NCBI GenBank assembly: GCA_026826555.1
Contig: JAKSZT010053928.1
Location: forward strand, 4,929,259-4,993,258
Source of the DNA: Tolypeutes matacus
Taxonomy: Eukaryota > Chordata > Mammalia > Cingulata > Chlamyphoridae
Length of the DNA: 64,000 nucleotides
Direction: 5' to 3'
The position numbers were made by a program, and so were the translations under genes. The notes beneath the pieces were generated by a model that ran no database searches, had not been told where the DNA came from, and saw only the letters and a list, made by a program, of their open reading frames with translations. Shown one piece after another: positions 35,148 through 47,199 of the stretch (positions within the stretch are counted from its first letter, which is position 1; every line of letters starts with the position of its first letter).

Positions 35148-35357
35148 ATGCTTGATGCTATTGACATTTTGGGAGGAACAGTTCTTTGTTGTGGAAGTTG
35201 TCTGGGCATTGTAGGATGTATAGCAGCATCTTTGGCCTCTACCCACGAGATGCTGGTAGCACCCTCCACCCCACTTGTGACAACCAAAAAGGTCTACAGA
35301 ACATTGCCACATGCCCCATGGAGGGCCAAATTCCCCCTGCTGAGAACAACTAATCCG
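35148..35357 (-). mobile_element. MER20 DNA transposon (hAT-Charlie)
   Basis: The plus strand is the reverse complement of MER20. It has 'ttgacattttgggaggaaca' with 'ctttgttgtgg', 'gggcattgtaggatgtatag', 'cagcatctttggcctctacc', 'cacttgtgacaaccaaaaag' and the end 'ctgctgagaacaacta'. Length of about 210 bp matches a near complete copy. Non-autonomous, no coding capacity. Confidence 0.85.
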
Positions 35358-36035
35358 TATGATGGTGTGCTGCTGCATTTTATCCCAACTCTGTGGGTAG
35401 TAGTGCCATTTTGGTGGCTTGAAATCAGCCACGGTAAATGTATTTACACCATAGAAATCTGCAAATGCAAAGTAAGATTTAACTTATTGTTTTGTTTATT
35501 GTCTAGACTTAATGTAAATAATGCATATTAAACTTAAAAGTGTACCATATCTGTAGCTATTACATTATGGAAAGCACAAAAGTATTCAGAAATATTTTTT
35601 TATTCAGCAAAGAAGTTACTCACATCATTGATAGCTGAGTGAAACTTGATGCACATTTTTATTATTTCACATTTGTCTTTCTTATTAGCACAAACAAAAA
35701 TAACAATCAGCATTCATGTAGGAACTATACTTATTTATTAGTTGCAACCATAGGTTAGCTATGATTACAAGAGTTTGTAAAAAATCAGAGAATCAGTAGG
35801 CTATATGGATTTTATACTAGAAATATATTTTATTATTATTTGTAAGTGGTACTTCAAAGTCTTTATAAATAAAATTTGTAATAAATATAAAATACACATT
35901 ATATAATAGTTATATACTATATACATATTTAGACAAGATATAAAATTTAGAATGTACACTTATAGATACATTTTTACCCAGAAAGCCAGTTGTTAAACAT
36001 TTATCAGTATACCACTGCTTTGTCCTCTTTACCTT
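35358..36035. other. AT-rich DNA, partly unnamed repeat
   Basis: The first 200 bp may be the right half of the repeat split by MER20. The rest is strongly AT-rich with no frame or repeat recognised. Confidence 0.35.
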
Positions 36036-36300
36036 TTCATATATTAAAAAATATTTATTCAACATTACATGCCAGGCTTATTCTAGATGCTGGAAATAGG
36101 TCAATTAACAAAACAGCAAAACACACACGACTTCCTGGCCATATAGAGCTGACATTTGCATGTCATGCTCTGTCTGTCTCCTCTGTCTGACAGATCATGT
36201 ACTTCGATGTTTAATGGCACATCTTCCATTCTAAAATGTAAGCTCCATGAGGACATGAACTTTTTGAGAATGAATGGATCAATGAATAAACATGTGCATT
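36036..36300 (+). mobile_element. L2/MIR-class fragments
   Basis: 'aatatttattcaacattaca' with 'tgccaggcttattctagatg' (36046-36092) is the same family as 12910-13035. 'ctaaaatgtaagctccatga' with 'ggacatgaac' and 'tgaatggatcaatgaataaa' (36230-36290) matches an L2 3' end read forward. Confidence 0.5.
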
Positions 36301-38535
36301 GTGTGTGTGTCAGGGAGAAGCTGAGTCTCACATCTGCAAGGGAAAGTACCCAGGAGATGACAGAGCAGCCATAAACGGAATTAATTCAATGGTAGCTGGA
36401 GCTCAGAGACCAACTGAGTTTGAGAATTTAAGGCCCTCTAGGATTCGCAGGCATTTCAAAAAGGCCTTGCCCTTTCCACGTGGGATTTTGACTAATTTAT
36501 ATTGTAAAGGACAGGGTGACTTCAGTTGCCACTAAAGTTATATCTGAGGTCTATTTAGGAGAATCTGGGCTTAGGGGGGCAGGACACTTACTTTAGGACC
36601 GAGCCAGGAATGCATGCTTACAGTGCCAAATTGCAGGTGCATGATGCAATGGGAGCCAGCACAGGCTGTGATGGCTTTGGAATACTAGCTCAAGTGAGAA
36701 GGAAGTTGTGAGAACCTCTTTGAAATCACCTTCAATGTGACTGAGGGTAACATGCTGTTTGAGACTGAAGGTTTCAGATAAAAATCCAGACAGAAAACCA
36801 GGCGAAGAGGCCCCTGAAAGGTGGTGGATAAGTCAGCATCCATAGATAATTTGTTTATATATTGAAGTTTTTCCTGGAAAGGCAACAAAGGATGTTGGCA
36901 AGCATGCTTAGACTAATCAAAGATTCCCATCTCTGTTCTATCTGTCCAAACAGAATCCCTGAAAGGCTAAGCTAATGCTGGAATCAGCAATCAGTCAAGT
37001 GCTGGTGTTCCTGTGGAGGCCAAAAGCTTCTAGAAACAGGAGTTCCCTGGGAACTAGAGGCCTGGAGAAGATATTTGGAATTGAGGCTGGACTATGCCAT
37101 GGAAATATTGTAGGAGAGACCACCTGAGGAGAAGAGAAAGAGAGGGATAGAGCCAGTGGACACTAGCATTAAGGGCTGCACATGGGTCAAGGTCCTTTGG
37201 GTCTGTGGCCAACTGCTCACCAACGAAAGTGGATTCTTGGTAACGAGTCCAACTTTTGACCATGCCCTGACAGAAAGGAGCACATGACACCAAGTGTGAT
37301 AACGGTGGAATGCTTTTTGCAAAGGTCCACAGAAAGTTGGCATTGCCTGGAGAAAGGAAGCTTTGTTGCAGTAAGGGTCTTCTGGGTTTATTAGGAGGTA
37401 AGTTACTCTTGAGAGACATGGACTGCATGGGGGATGTGGAGAACCACTGTTAGAATGGTTAACTCAGGAGAAGGAGGACGAGGAAGCAAAGGAGATAGAA
37501 GCAACGCTGGTATGCTCACAGAAACACCCCAGAAAAGACTTTGGGAGACAGCCTTGTGTCTGCCTTAGCACAGGGAAGTGTGGCCAAGCAGGTCATGCCT
37601 ACCACCTTGGCCTGCCTTGGAGCTTGGTCAGTGGCTCTGTCCATTCATTTGCTACTGGTATGGGGCCACCAGGCAGACAGTCTCCTCCACCAAATTGCCT
37701 TTAGTGGGAGAAGACTCTGACCTTGCCCTGCGATGGCCAAGCCTGACCCCTGCTCTGGACAGGACCTGCTCACCTTGGAATGGAAATGGTCATGGAGAAC
37801 ACCTTTGGATTCAGTGACACAGCTGCCCCATTCTTGGTGTGTGTGTGTGTGTGTGTGTAGGACAGACATTTTTCTTGGCAAAATACATCCATGCTAAAGA
37901 TCTGACCCAATTCATGGAAAAACAAAGACGTCCCTGGAAAGGATTGAAAAATGAGAACAGGGCCAGAGGAAAGCCGTCCTGAACCCCTGAAAAAATCAGT
38001 CCAGTTAACAACCGTTGTCTCTCCTTGCTGTGAGGGGAGCACTCGGCAAAAGCTGCATAGGGCAGGGCGTCCTGTTTGCTTCCTCACTACACCCCAACCA
38101 CGACGTTGTAGAGACCGCGGGGAGGCTGGAGTTGGAAGCAAGGAGGGTATCAGGTTCTTATAAAGATTTATTGTTCATGCCTTTGTCTGCGTCTTGCCAT
38201 AGCTACACAGGCCCAAGGCAACCCAGGCGGTTCAGAAAGAACAAGCCTGTGTCTTTTGGGTTGAACATTCTTTATTAAACTAAGGAGAGGAACTTCAGGT
38301 ATGCTTGGGACTCTCCATTCTTCTCCAACCTACAGCTCTGCTGGGATGGGAATGCCTTTCCAAGGCCAGCAAAGTCCTGCAGGGCACTCCTCTGAGTGCC
38401 TCGGCCCCTTTCCTGCTCCATCCTCAGTCTCTTGTTTGGGCTGTGGTTCTGACTTAGTTCCATCCCTTGTCTTAAACTCCAGTTCAGACTCTTTGGTTGG
38501 CAGAGTGTGATCCTCCCTAAATAAAGCGAGTGCTT
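36301..38535. other. Non-repetitive intergenic DNA
   Basis: Contains a (GT)n run. Frames of 83 to 124 codons on both strands (37054-38278) overlap and carry no domain. No repeat recognised. Confidence 0.35.
37836..37858. repeat. (GT)n microsatellite
   Basis: About 23 bp of GT dinucleotides. Confidence 0.92.
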
Positions 38536-38539
38536 TGAT

Positions 38540-38720
38540 CTATCTAAATCAATGTTGTTTCGAAGATTTGTGGGGACATTTTAAATGGCCAAAATTATGG
38601 TGGGGTTGGGGGTGCTACTGATATTTAGTGGGGGGGGGGCAGGAATGTTTTAGTCCTGCACCGTGAAAAATGTTCCCTCTCCTGCCCAACTTTTACATGT
38701 CCCCCTGGAAGTTCATACAG
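38540..38720 (+). mobile_element. MER20-related hAT fragment (tentative)
   Basis: 'gtggggttgggggtgctact' followed by 'gatatttagtgggg' parallels the forward MER20 phrase 'gggggtgctactggcatctagtgg', here with a run of ten G at 38629-38638. Flanks are too eroded to place the ends. Confidence 0.4.
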
Positions 38721-40654
38721 ATGAAAAACCTGTTTATGATGACCCGGGACTAGAACCGACACGCTTTTATATGAAAACATGAGGTATGTTTTACATAGTT
38801 TTAATAATGCTTTATTTGTCAGGAATAGTGTGTCAATCAAGAGAAGGCTGTATTTTATTTCATTTGGGACTTAACCAAAAGTTGCTCCCAATTTTGGAAG
38901 AGTGTGCCAACTGCAGCACTGCAGGTGGTATTGAATTTGCCCATATAGCTCCCCACAGTCTGTCTGCATGTGCAGCTGGCACACTCGTGGTGATTCTACA
39001 AGTAGTTAAACATTACTTGCCTTTTAGCAAGCCTTTGTGTTATAGGTAAGGCATTTTATGGACCTAAAAAGAACTTTGTGTCTAGGTAGGTTGAATTTCA
39101 CTTCATTTAGTAAAATGGGCATTCTAGGATATTCATTATAAGAAGGGGCAATGGCACTGGTTTGATAGGGTTTGAGATCAACTGGTCTAGAAGCTCTAGA
39201 AGGCTCATCGGGGTTCTTTAGGGGCTGTAAATGTTCTTTATCATAAACAAGAGGCTAACAGAACTGCTTTTATTGTTTTTCCTTTTTATTGTCTTTCTGT
39301 CTCTTTTCTCTTCTCTTCTCCCCTCCCAATTTTCATCTCTGCCTGCGGTTGCATACTGGGACAACAGCTTTGGTGACTCCGTAAATGGCCTTGTTGGAAT
39401 CAACAAACCTGCTAGTTTTCTGTCTCGGTTCCCTCATGACAAGAAGCAATTTTCACTTCCTAGTCCATATTTCATCCTCTTGTCTTATGGTGCCCGTGCA
39501 GGCACAGACAGCTGGAGTCCAGCTGAGGGTATGAAGTTCATTCACTTTGCAAAATGTAGAAAATCTTTATATTTGGCTTGTAAGCTACCGGTGCCTTCTG
39601 GTTTCCTATAGGCTGATATTGATAATGGTACATTAAAGGACCCCTCTATTTTGCCTCTTATTTGGAGCCTTCAAACAAAACCATTGCTTCTTTTTAGTTT
39701 TAACCACCTCGCTGGATTTAAATTTTATCTCCAATTTAAGCTAACGTCCTACCTCATTTCTGCTGGTGATATGACTATTTCGTGCAGTGCAAAGGAAGCG
39801 CCTGGTGGGATAAATAGGAATGTATATCCACAATTTCAGTTTCAAAGAAATTGATGCTTTTCTCAGGTTAAAACTATTGCCACAGTATTTACTCAGTTTT
39901 CCAATTGTAATTCTGATCTTCATGGTAGAATTTTAAATCTTTTGGCTGGAGAGGCAGTTCAACATCATTTCTCTTCATTTATGTCCATGTTGTATTATTT
40001 CAACATAATCACACTGTAGTGGAATGATTTATGTTTATAGTATGCCATTTATATTTGAAAATGTGCATATAGATATTGCAATAATTCTAATAACTGCATT
40101 TCACTCTATTTCCAGTGACAGGAAAATGCAATATTCCACCACATTGAGTTACAAAAGCTATATAATGTAATCTTACTGGAACATTTATTCAATGCCTAAT
40201 CTGTGCACTGTCAAAAATTTTTCATTGTTATTGGAAAATTAAGACTATAACAAGCCTTGCGTTGGTGTATATGTAACTGTTTTACATTTCCAGTAGTTAA
40301 AGCTAACATAATAAATAATTCATTTTTTTCTGTCTTTGTTAGAGGGAATGATTAAAAAACAAATCTAGGGGATTTACATTAGTATTTGAGTTCTGCTAAT
40401 TACATAGCACATATCATTCAATAGAGGTTTAACATGTTTTTATATCTGTTTTTGGAAGTACAGTGTCATACAATGGGCAGCTCAAGACTATCTATGTGAA
40501 ATATTTTATGCATTTGTTCTTTGGAGTATACGGAACCAATTATGCTGAGGAGGGTCCATTCTAGAGTTGGCAAAATAGGTCATGGATCTCACAAGTTTTC
40601 TAGGATTTCAGAAGATCCTTTCATAGCTAAAATTCCCTCACAATGACTATGTAA
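38721..40654. other. Non-repetitive AT-rich intergenic DNA
   Basis: No repeat recognised. The plus frame at 39231-39611 (126 codons) begins in a T/C-rich tract that encodes a leucine/phenylalanine run, a composition effect rather than a signal peptide. Confidence 0.35.
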
Positions 40655-41215
40655 CTGTTCTGGTTATTATTGCTAAGTAACATATTACTCCAAAAAATGA
40701 AGTGGCTTGAAACAACAATAATCAATTTCTTATCTCTCCTGGTTTCTGTGGGTCAGGAATTCAGGAAGGGCTTGATCAAGCATAAGTCTCCTGCAGTTGC
40801 AGTCAGACAGTGGCAGAGAATCTGGAACAGCCAGGGGCTGGCTGGGCATCTCTCTTCTTGTGGTCTTAGGCTTCTCCATGTGGTCTCTCTGAGGACTAGT
40901 TGGACTTCCTCACAGCATGGTGGTCTTGGGGCAATTGGACTACTTTCATGGCAACTCAGGGCTCCAGTGTCAAAGATGTGGGAATGAGGCAGAAGCTGCC
41001 TGACCTCAGAAATCACATGTCACGTTTACTTCATTCTATTGGTTACAAGCAAGTCAAAGGCCTGCCCAAATTCAAGGGGAGGGGAGATAAACCGTATTTC
41101 TCCATGAGGGGGAGCATCGATGTCACAATGCAAGAAAGCATGTGGGATGTGTGCTTTGGCACACAAAACAATCCTACCCAACCTGTGAAGCCTTCTGGTA
41201 GCTGTTTTTCATGGA
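40655..41215. mobile_element. Old LTR-like retroposon
   Basis: Starts near TGTTCTGGTTATTATTGCTA and includes 'gaagtggcttgaaacaacaa', 'tttctgtgggtcaggaattc', 'ggtttctctgaggac'-type wording and 'ttacaagcaagtcaaaggcc' with 'caaattcaaggggaggggag'. It shares several blocks with 22385-22775. Length and wording suggest an old mammalian LTR, subfamily not determined. Confidence 0.5.
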
Positions 41216-41735
41216 GTTTCTTTTTGCTTCTGTTGATATATAGACCAAGTTAAGTTTTAAATGTATTCAAACATGAAAGCAAACTTTTGAAGAAGAGGCC
41301 TCCAGGCAATTCACTGGCTCTGGTAAAAGACTACAACACCGTGCTAATATAAGTGATCAGAAATCATATGATGCAGTGTCATCTCTTAATGGAGCTGAAG
41401 TATATTTTCAGGTGTTTTCTAGGAGTATAAATAAATGAGGAAAAGTTGTGTTTTGCCACAGACACTTCACATACCCTTCATCACCTCCCTCCTTACTTTC
41501 TTTCCTTCAGTGTCAGAAGTTTCTTTTCCCCTACGAATATTAATACTAATTTCACAGCAGTGGGTAGATAAAATTATGTGATATGTATTAGACAGAAATT
41601 TACTTATAAGAATATGTATTTTTTAAAATTAAATATGCCGTATTTGAAAATAACAATTATCAGTACTCCTACACTTTCTCCTCCGCTCCGCATCATCATT
41701 AATTAATTCATCAAAAATTATGAGTGCAAATCTCA
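41216..41735. other. Non-repetitive AT-rich intergenic DNA
   Basis: Nothing recognised. Confidence 0.35.
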
Positions 41736-41990
41736 AAAAATACAAATCCATAGAGACTAAAAGCAGATTAGTGGTTGTTAGGGGCTGGGGAGAGGGGAAA
41801 ATTGCGAGTGACTGCTACATGGGAACAGAGTCTCCGTTGGAGGTGTTGAAAATACTTTGGAACTAGATAGAGGTGATGGTTGCTTAGCATTGTGAATGTA
41901 CTAAATGCCACTGAATTATACACTTTAAATGGTTATTTTATGTTATGTGAATTTCACCTCAATTAAAAAGAAAAAATGCTAGTCACTATG
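41736..41990 (+). mobile_element. L1MA/L1MB-type 3' end
   Basis: 'gattagtggttgttaggggc' followed by 'tggggagagg', 'gaggtgatggttgcttagca', 'gaatgtactaaatgccactg' and 'ttatgtgaatttcacctcaa', then an A-rich tail (41966-41978). Standard order of a medium-aged mammalian L1 3' untranslated region, read forward. Confidence 0.8.
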
Positions 41991-42469
41991 CTCAATACAC
42001 TTGGCTAGCCAGGATACAAATTTGGAGTCGTCTGATTCCTGATGGCATGCTACAAATCCTAGTAAGACTTTGGAGTCATGTCTGTATTAATTTAGAATTT
42101 TAGAATTTCAGAATTTATTGGCTTGTAAAACTTGGAAAACGAGGGCTGGCACAACTGGATCCCAGAACCCAGAAAAGGTTCTGAAGTTGTCAGTTCCCTG
42201 ATTCTGCTTCTCTCTGTGGTTTGGCTGCCTTCCCACCCTCCACGGATAGACTTCCCTTGGCACTGAGGCCTGAAAGGCGAGGCTTCCATTCCTTCAACTC
42301 CAAACTAAAAACTGGATTGACTCTGCTCATATCCTGTGCCCGTGAGCCCCAGATCAACCCGTGTGGCCGTTGGAAGGGGGTAGATCAGTCCTCAAGGCAG
42401 TGAGATCCTGCTCAGAAAGCTAGAACACACTCACCACAGCGACTCAGCCTCACCCTGCATCTCTTGTCC
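41991..42469. other. Non-repetitive intergenic DNA
   Basis: Nothing recognised. Confidence 0.35.
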
Positions 42470-42975
42470 AATCAGCCCGATGCTGGGACCAGGCTTTCTG
42501 CTCCTGCTTTCTCTTTACTGTATGAAGCCCATCCTCTACCCGCCACTAGAGCCATCTTCTCAGAACGTCCCTTTGATCACACCTCTCTCCTCCTCAGAAA
42601 CCTTTGAAGAATCCTCTCTCTCCAGGACATGATGCCACCTGCTGCCTCTGGCATCCTAGGGCTTCCATCCTGGCCCAAATCTGCCCACCATCCCAATGTT
42701 CTCTCCCACTTCCTCCCTTCACAGAATCTTCACTCCAGCCACTTGGTTCTACTTCCTCCCCACAAAACTAGACTATTACGGCCCTTGGGCACTTGTTCCC
42801 ACTATTGTCCTTATCTGGAAGGCCCAGTCTGCCTTCCTTTCTGATTCGTACCCGTCATTTGGAAATCATCCCAAATTCTGCCATCTCTGTGAAGCCTCTC
42901 TGACCCTCTTTGCCAGAGAAAAAGTGTGATTCTTAGAACAGCACATTTATCCTTTCTCTAGGATAAATCCTATAC
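42470..42975 (+). mobile_element. L2 LINE 3' region
   Basis: Pyrimidine-rich L2 wording in order: 'gatcacacctctctcctcct', 'cttcactccagccacttggt', 'aaattctgccatctctgtga' with 'agcctctctgaccctc', and 'agaacagcacatttatcctt'. Long for this window (about 500 bp), but the frame is lost. Confidence 0.65.
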
Positions 42976-43689
42976 TTCTATTGATATTTTCTCACGAAAT
43001 CATTTCCTCCTTTTCTAATCATCTTGTTTGCTCTTTTCTTATTTTAAGTACTTTTATTACTGTTTATATTTTTAAAAGATAGCAAAGGGTCCATGAACAT
43101 GCCAAGGAAAATACACAGTATCAAGCCCTAAGAGTTATATGGACTCTGAATAAAGCAAGCTTACCACCAGAGTTGTCTTAGATTCAGGAGAACTGTGAAT
43201 AGATTCATGGTGGACCCTTAAACTCATCTGCTGTCCCTGGAAGTACTCTGCTTGCTTCCTCTTTGAAAGAGGAACTGGGTTGTATAAACAGCTTCAGCCC
43301 AGGATAAGCCCGAGATAAGTACCAAGGAGAACTGGATCCAGAGGAAAGTGGCTCAGACAATTTTACCATAATCTCCTTTCAAAATGAGAAACAAAAGGTC
43401 AGGAAGGACATTTGACAAATGAAAGAAAATATATTGTTAACAATTCTTCATTTAAGTTAGCAAACCTGTTTAAGGGATGCTTTGATAGATAAGTACTCCT
43501 TTGGAACATTTTCTTCTGCTATAATAATCCATTCCATTGTATAATAAAGTAATTATAATTACCACTCAGTGTCCCATGTCAGAGTAGGAGAAAAGAAATA
43601 TTAAGAGCAAGAAGTATCAGAAATATCTTACATTCTGAATTTCAGCTTTTCAAGAGCTAGAAAGCAACATCACTTTACACTGTGACCAA
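42976..43689. other. Non-repetitive intergenic DNA
   Basis: Nothing recognised. Confidence 0.35.
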
Positions 43690-45420
43690 TTATTTTTTGT
43701 CATAAACTTTATTTTTAGAGAAGTTTTAGAATTACAGAAAAATTATACAAAAAGTATAGGGAATTTCCATATACCCCCCCCACACACACACACATACACA
43801 TAATTTCCCCTATTTTTAACATCTTATATTTGTTACAAACAATGAACCAATATTGAAGCATTCTTACTAACCAAAGTTACATTTTGGTTTACCCTTTTTG
43901 CTGCATGGTTTTATAGGCTCTGACAAATGTATAATGTCTTGTATCCATCATTGCAGTGACATACAGAACAATTTCACTGCCCTAACTATGCCCTGTGTTT
44001 CACTTATTCATCCCTCCCCCTCCCTTCTGAACCCCTAGCAACCACTATCTTTATCTCAATGCTACAAGTTCTTCCATTAACACAAGATAATAACTACAAT
44101 AACAATAAATCTATTTTGGCCTGTGGTTAAATTCCCCCCTTATGTTTGTTCATTCCTCAGTCTTAAAAGATTTATGATGATGTCCACTTTAACTACTTCA
44201 GGCTGACAGGGATTTAGATATTATGGGGGAGATGGAAGGAATTGTTTTGCTTGCAGTTGTAGACACTCTTTGTTTTTTTGGGATGGGACTTGTCCATCAT
44301 CATCGTTTTGTTGTTGTTGTTGTTGTTGTTGTTTTTGCCCAGGGCAAGCCCAGAAAACTGGAGAGTATGAGTTGGCTACAACTCTGCTTGGATTCAGGGC
44401 TCAACCAGCATATGAACAATCTGAAGAATTTAAGTCTCTGAGAGATATATTTAATGGGTACATTGAAAATTATAGGTTCAAATAAAAGGTGTAGAAGAAC
44501 CATGAGTAGCAGAATTATAACTGAGTATAACTATGTTATATTGGGGAAATAGATTGTCATATATTCCAAAACAGGGCCCACTGAGAAGGTGTTGATTTCA
44601 TGCGGCTATGTGCCTTGCCTCTGGTGTCCAGACATCCCTAGAGCCCTCTGGAGCACTCTTGTTTGAGGCTTTGTTTACTGTGGCAGTTAGTGAAATTTGT
44701 CTGAGAACCTGCATAAGTATAACCTCCAAAATGACCTCCCAGATCACTTTGAAATCTCTTAGCCATAAAAACTCTTCTTTATTTAATGTTTCCCCCTTTT
44801 GGTCAAGGTCTTTTTCCAAATGCATCACTAGTTAGTGCTTGGTAATAATCCCTTGGTGCCAGGGAGGCTCTTCCCCTGGGAGTCATGTCCCACATTTGGG
44901 GGGAAAGTAGCGTGTCTATTTGCTGAGTTTGGCTTAGAGAGAGGCCACATTTGAGTAAAAAGGAGGTTTTCAGGAGGTAACTTTTAAACATTAGTTATAA
45001 TTAGGCTAAGTTTCATTTTTACAGGAATAGTGTTCATAAGTATAAGCTTGGCATATTGGCTTGTTTTCTTTTGTTAGACACGGCTTATATATTCCAGAGG
45101 ACTTCCTTGGGATGGAAGCTTAATATTTTTTTTAGCTACTGTGTGGGCCTCTATGTGTCGAGAAAACATACCTATGATAACACAAATACATTCATATGTT
45201 TTAAGTGCATTTCCCCCCATATATTACCCCACTGTAAATACCCTGTACTTGTGGCATACCTTTGTTATAGATCCTGAAAGAACAGTCTTATATTTGTATT
45301 CTTAACCACAATCCTCAGCCACGCCAGAGTTCACTGAGTTATACAGTTGCCTGTTTGATCCTCTAGCTTTCCTTCTAGCATCATGGATGGCCCCAAACAA
45401 AACCTCATAACCTGGTTGTG
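43690..45420 (-). mobile_element. Lineage-specific L1-related element, about 1.7 kb
   Basis: On the plus strand a T-rich start (43693-43717) leads into an L1-like 3' untranslated sequence ('agaattacagaaaaattata'). It then continues for 1.3 kb in non-coding sequence shared with other copies here. 'tgcttgcagttgtagac' recurs at 52119-52135, and 'ggattcagggctcaaccag' matches 'gattcagggcccagct' at 52238. 'caggaggtaactttta' recurs at 17893. The far end (45240-45360) has 'gatcctgaaagaacagtctt'. Such a long 3' region suggests an unusual L1 subfamily or a derived non-autonomous element. No coding sequence recognised. Confidence 0.55.
44305..44334. repeat. (GTT)n microsatellite
   Basis: About 30 bp of TTG/GTT units, inside the L1-related element. 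Confidence 0.93.
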
Positions 45421-46018
45421 ACTACCACAGGTTTACTTTGAGGTCCTCAGACCAGTAAAGCAGCAAGCACAGAAAGCAGTCTCTATATTGGTGGGAGCGT
45501 TCTGACCTGATGAACAGATCGCCTTTTCTTTGCACCGCAGGTCCCTCAGCCCCTGGCCAGGCCTGAGCTTTAAACTAGATTCAATTGAAATATACAAGTG
45601 AGTCTCGATAATTTATCACTTAAAATTATTATATTTAAAAGCCCAGAGGACATGCCTGAGATGGCATTAAGGGTGGGAAAAGATTGAAGACTGTGGTTGG
45701 AGAAAAACTAAGTTATTTTCTGTTTGTACTTTATTTAGTTGAGCTTTTTCAATGAACCATTTATAAGCCTATTTATTCAGAAACATGGAGGAAATTCTCA
45801 GAAGAAACAGGTAAAAGACAAGAAAGAGTTTGCCTCTAGGGAGCATGATTTGATGTTAGGGAATATTTTTTTCCCCTTATGAGCTTTGGTGTACTATTTG
45901 ATTTTTAAAACTATGTGTTCATGAGACTTTCATAACCATAAATTTTATTTAAATAAAGCAAATGTTCTTGTGTGGAAGAGAGTAGAAGAAAAGAAAGTTG
46001 ACATGAAGAGCTTAGATA
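45421..46018. other. Non-repetitive AT-rich intergenic DNA
   Basis: Nothing recognised. Confidence 0.35.
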
Positions 46019-46031
46019 CATGGAATGGTCT

Positions 46032-46237
46032 TTTTTTTTTTTTTTTTTTTTAAATATTTTAATTTTTTTATTTATTTATTCATTCATCCCCCCCCCTGCT
46101 GCCCGCGCTCGCCGGGTCAGCCAACCACGCCGTGCGGGCGGGGGCGGGCCCGCCCCCACCAGGAGGCCCCGGGAACCGAACCTGGGGCCCCCCACATGGC
46201 AAACGGGAGCCCCACTGATTGAGCCACAGCCGCCTCC
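46032..46237 (-). mobile_element. Young CpG-rich DAS-family SINE with target-site duplication
   Basis: A perfect 13-bp repeat, CATGGAATGGTCT, flanks the element (46019-46031 and 46238-46250). On the minus strand the tRNA-like head has A box CTGTGGCTCAATCAG and B box GGTTCGGTTCC. It is followed by a GC-rich second segment (46090-46160) dense in CpG and an A-rich tail that appears on the plus strand as poly(T) plus (TTTA)-like sequence. It is longer than the other DAS copies here because of the GC-rich segment, so it belongs to another subfamily. Unlike its surroundings it keeps CpGs, which methylation would have eroded in an old copy. Confidence 0.9.
46140..46157. repeat. 18-bp perfect palindrome GGGGGCGGGCCCGCCCCC
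   Basis: A self-complementary GC box pair inside the SINE. Adjacent G-runs (46135-46148) could form a G-quadruplex and contain two GGGCGG Sp1-type cores. Confidence 0.9.
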
Positions 46238-46289
46238 CATGGAATGGTCTTGTACTTAAAATTATGGAACATCTTTTTTCAGAGTGGAT

Positions 46290-46500
46290 AGGCCTTATAA
46301 TCATCCAGTCCAGGTTTCTTAATCTGAAATGCATGGAGAGGGAATGCATGGATAAGTCAAGGGGTCCATGAATCTCTTTAAAGCTTTTCTATACAAAATA
46401 TGCACATGTACGTTTTCAAGGGGTGGGGAAAACCCTTAGCTTTCACTGGGTCCTTAAAACCACCCATGGCCCAAAATATGCATAAGAACTACTGACCTGA
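46290..46500. mobile_element. hAT-type DNA transposon fossil (tentative)
   Basis: 'aaggggtccatgaatctctt' and 'cacatgtacgttttcaaggg' with 'cccttagctttcactgggtc' resemble an old mammalian hAT-derived repeat marked by repeated GGGTCCATGA wording. Ends not located. Confidence 0.4.
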
Positions 46501-47199
46501 TGTCATTCATATAAAATAATAACAAAAGAAACTGTATATATTGGCAAAGCAATGTTCATGTTTGGTAAAAATGACTGATCATGTTGTTTACAATAGTTAC
46601 CACTCAAGGGACCAGTGAAATTGGGTAGGGGTCAGTGGAGACTTTCATTTTATATTGTTTGGATTTTTTAAATAATAAGAATGTAATTGGTATTATTTAT
46701 TATGTTAAAAAATTTTTTTTAACTACTGATCTAACCAATGCGGTTTTACAGTTGGAAAAAAAACGTGTTCTAGAGACATGACCTAATTGTCCAAGTCACA
46801 TAAGTTATTGGCAGGGAGATAAGAAGCATGTGCCCTACATTCCAGCCCCATGTTTATTCCTGTGCCCCAGTGGCATTCTAAGCTGGTTTAAAGGCTCTCT
46901 GCCACTCTTTGGGTTGATGCCTCTGCCAGGGTCACTTTGAACTATTAAATCACATCAAGTGTGCCCATGCACATACAGTTATACAAGCAAAACAGTTTTA
47001 TAAATATCATAACAATACCTTCATCACTTCTTACATATGGTTAGAAGGAGATAATCAAAGAAATGGGTTTGGCAGGGTTTCAGTGTCAGCGGCATTGAAG
47101 AGCTTTTGGTTTTTGAACTGTTCTTGTCCTCTCCAGATCATGCTGTCTGTTCTGTGTGAGTGGTAGTTCTGATACATAAACAGTGAGGATCAGAAACTA
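46501..47199. other. Non-repetitive AT-rich intergenic DNA
   Basis: Nothing recognised. Confidence 0.35.

Noticed and set aside
39231..39611. 126-codon frame with a signal-peptide-like start
   Set aside because: The leucine/phenylalanine run comes from a T/C-rich tract, and nothing downstream resembles a secreted protein.
46090..46170. A CpG-island promoter
   Set aside because: The CpG-rich stretch is under 100 bp and lies within a SINE bounded by a target duplication. No transcript start or gene adjoins it.
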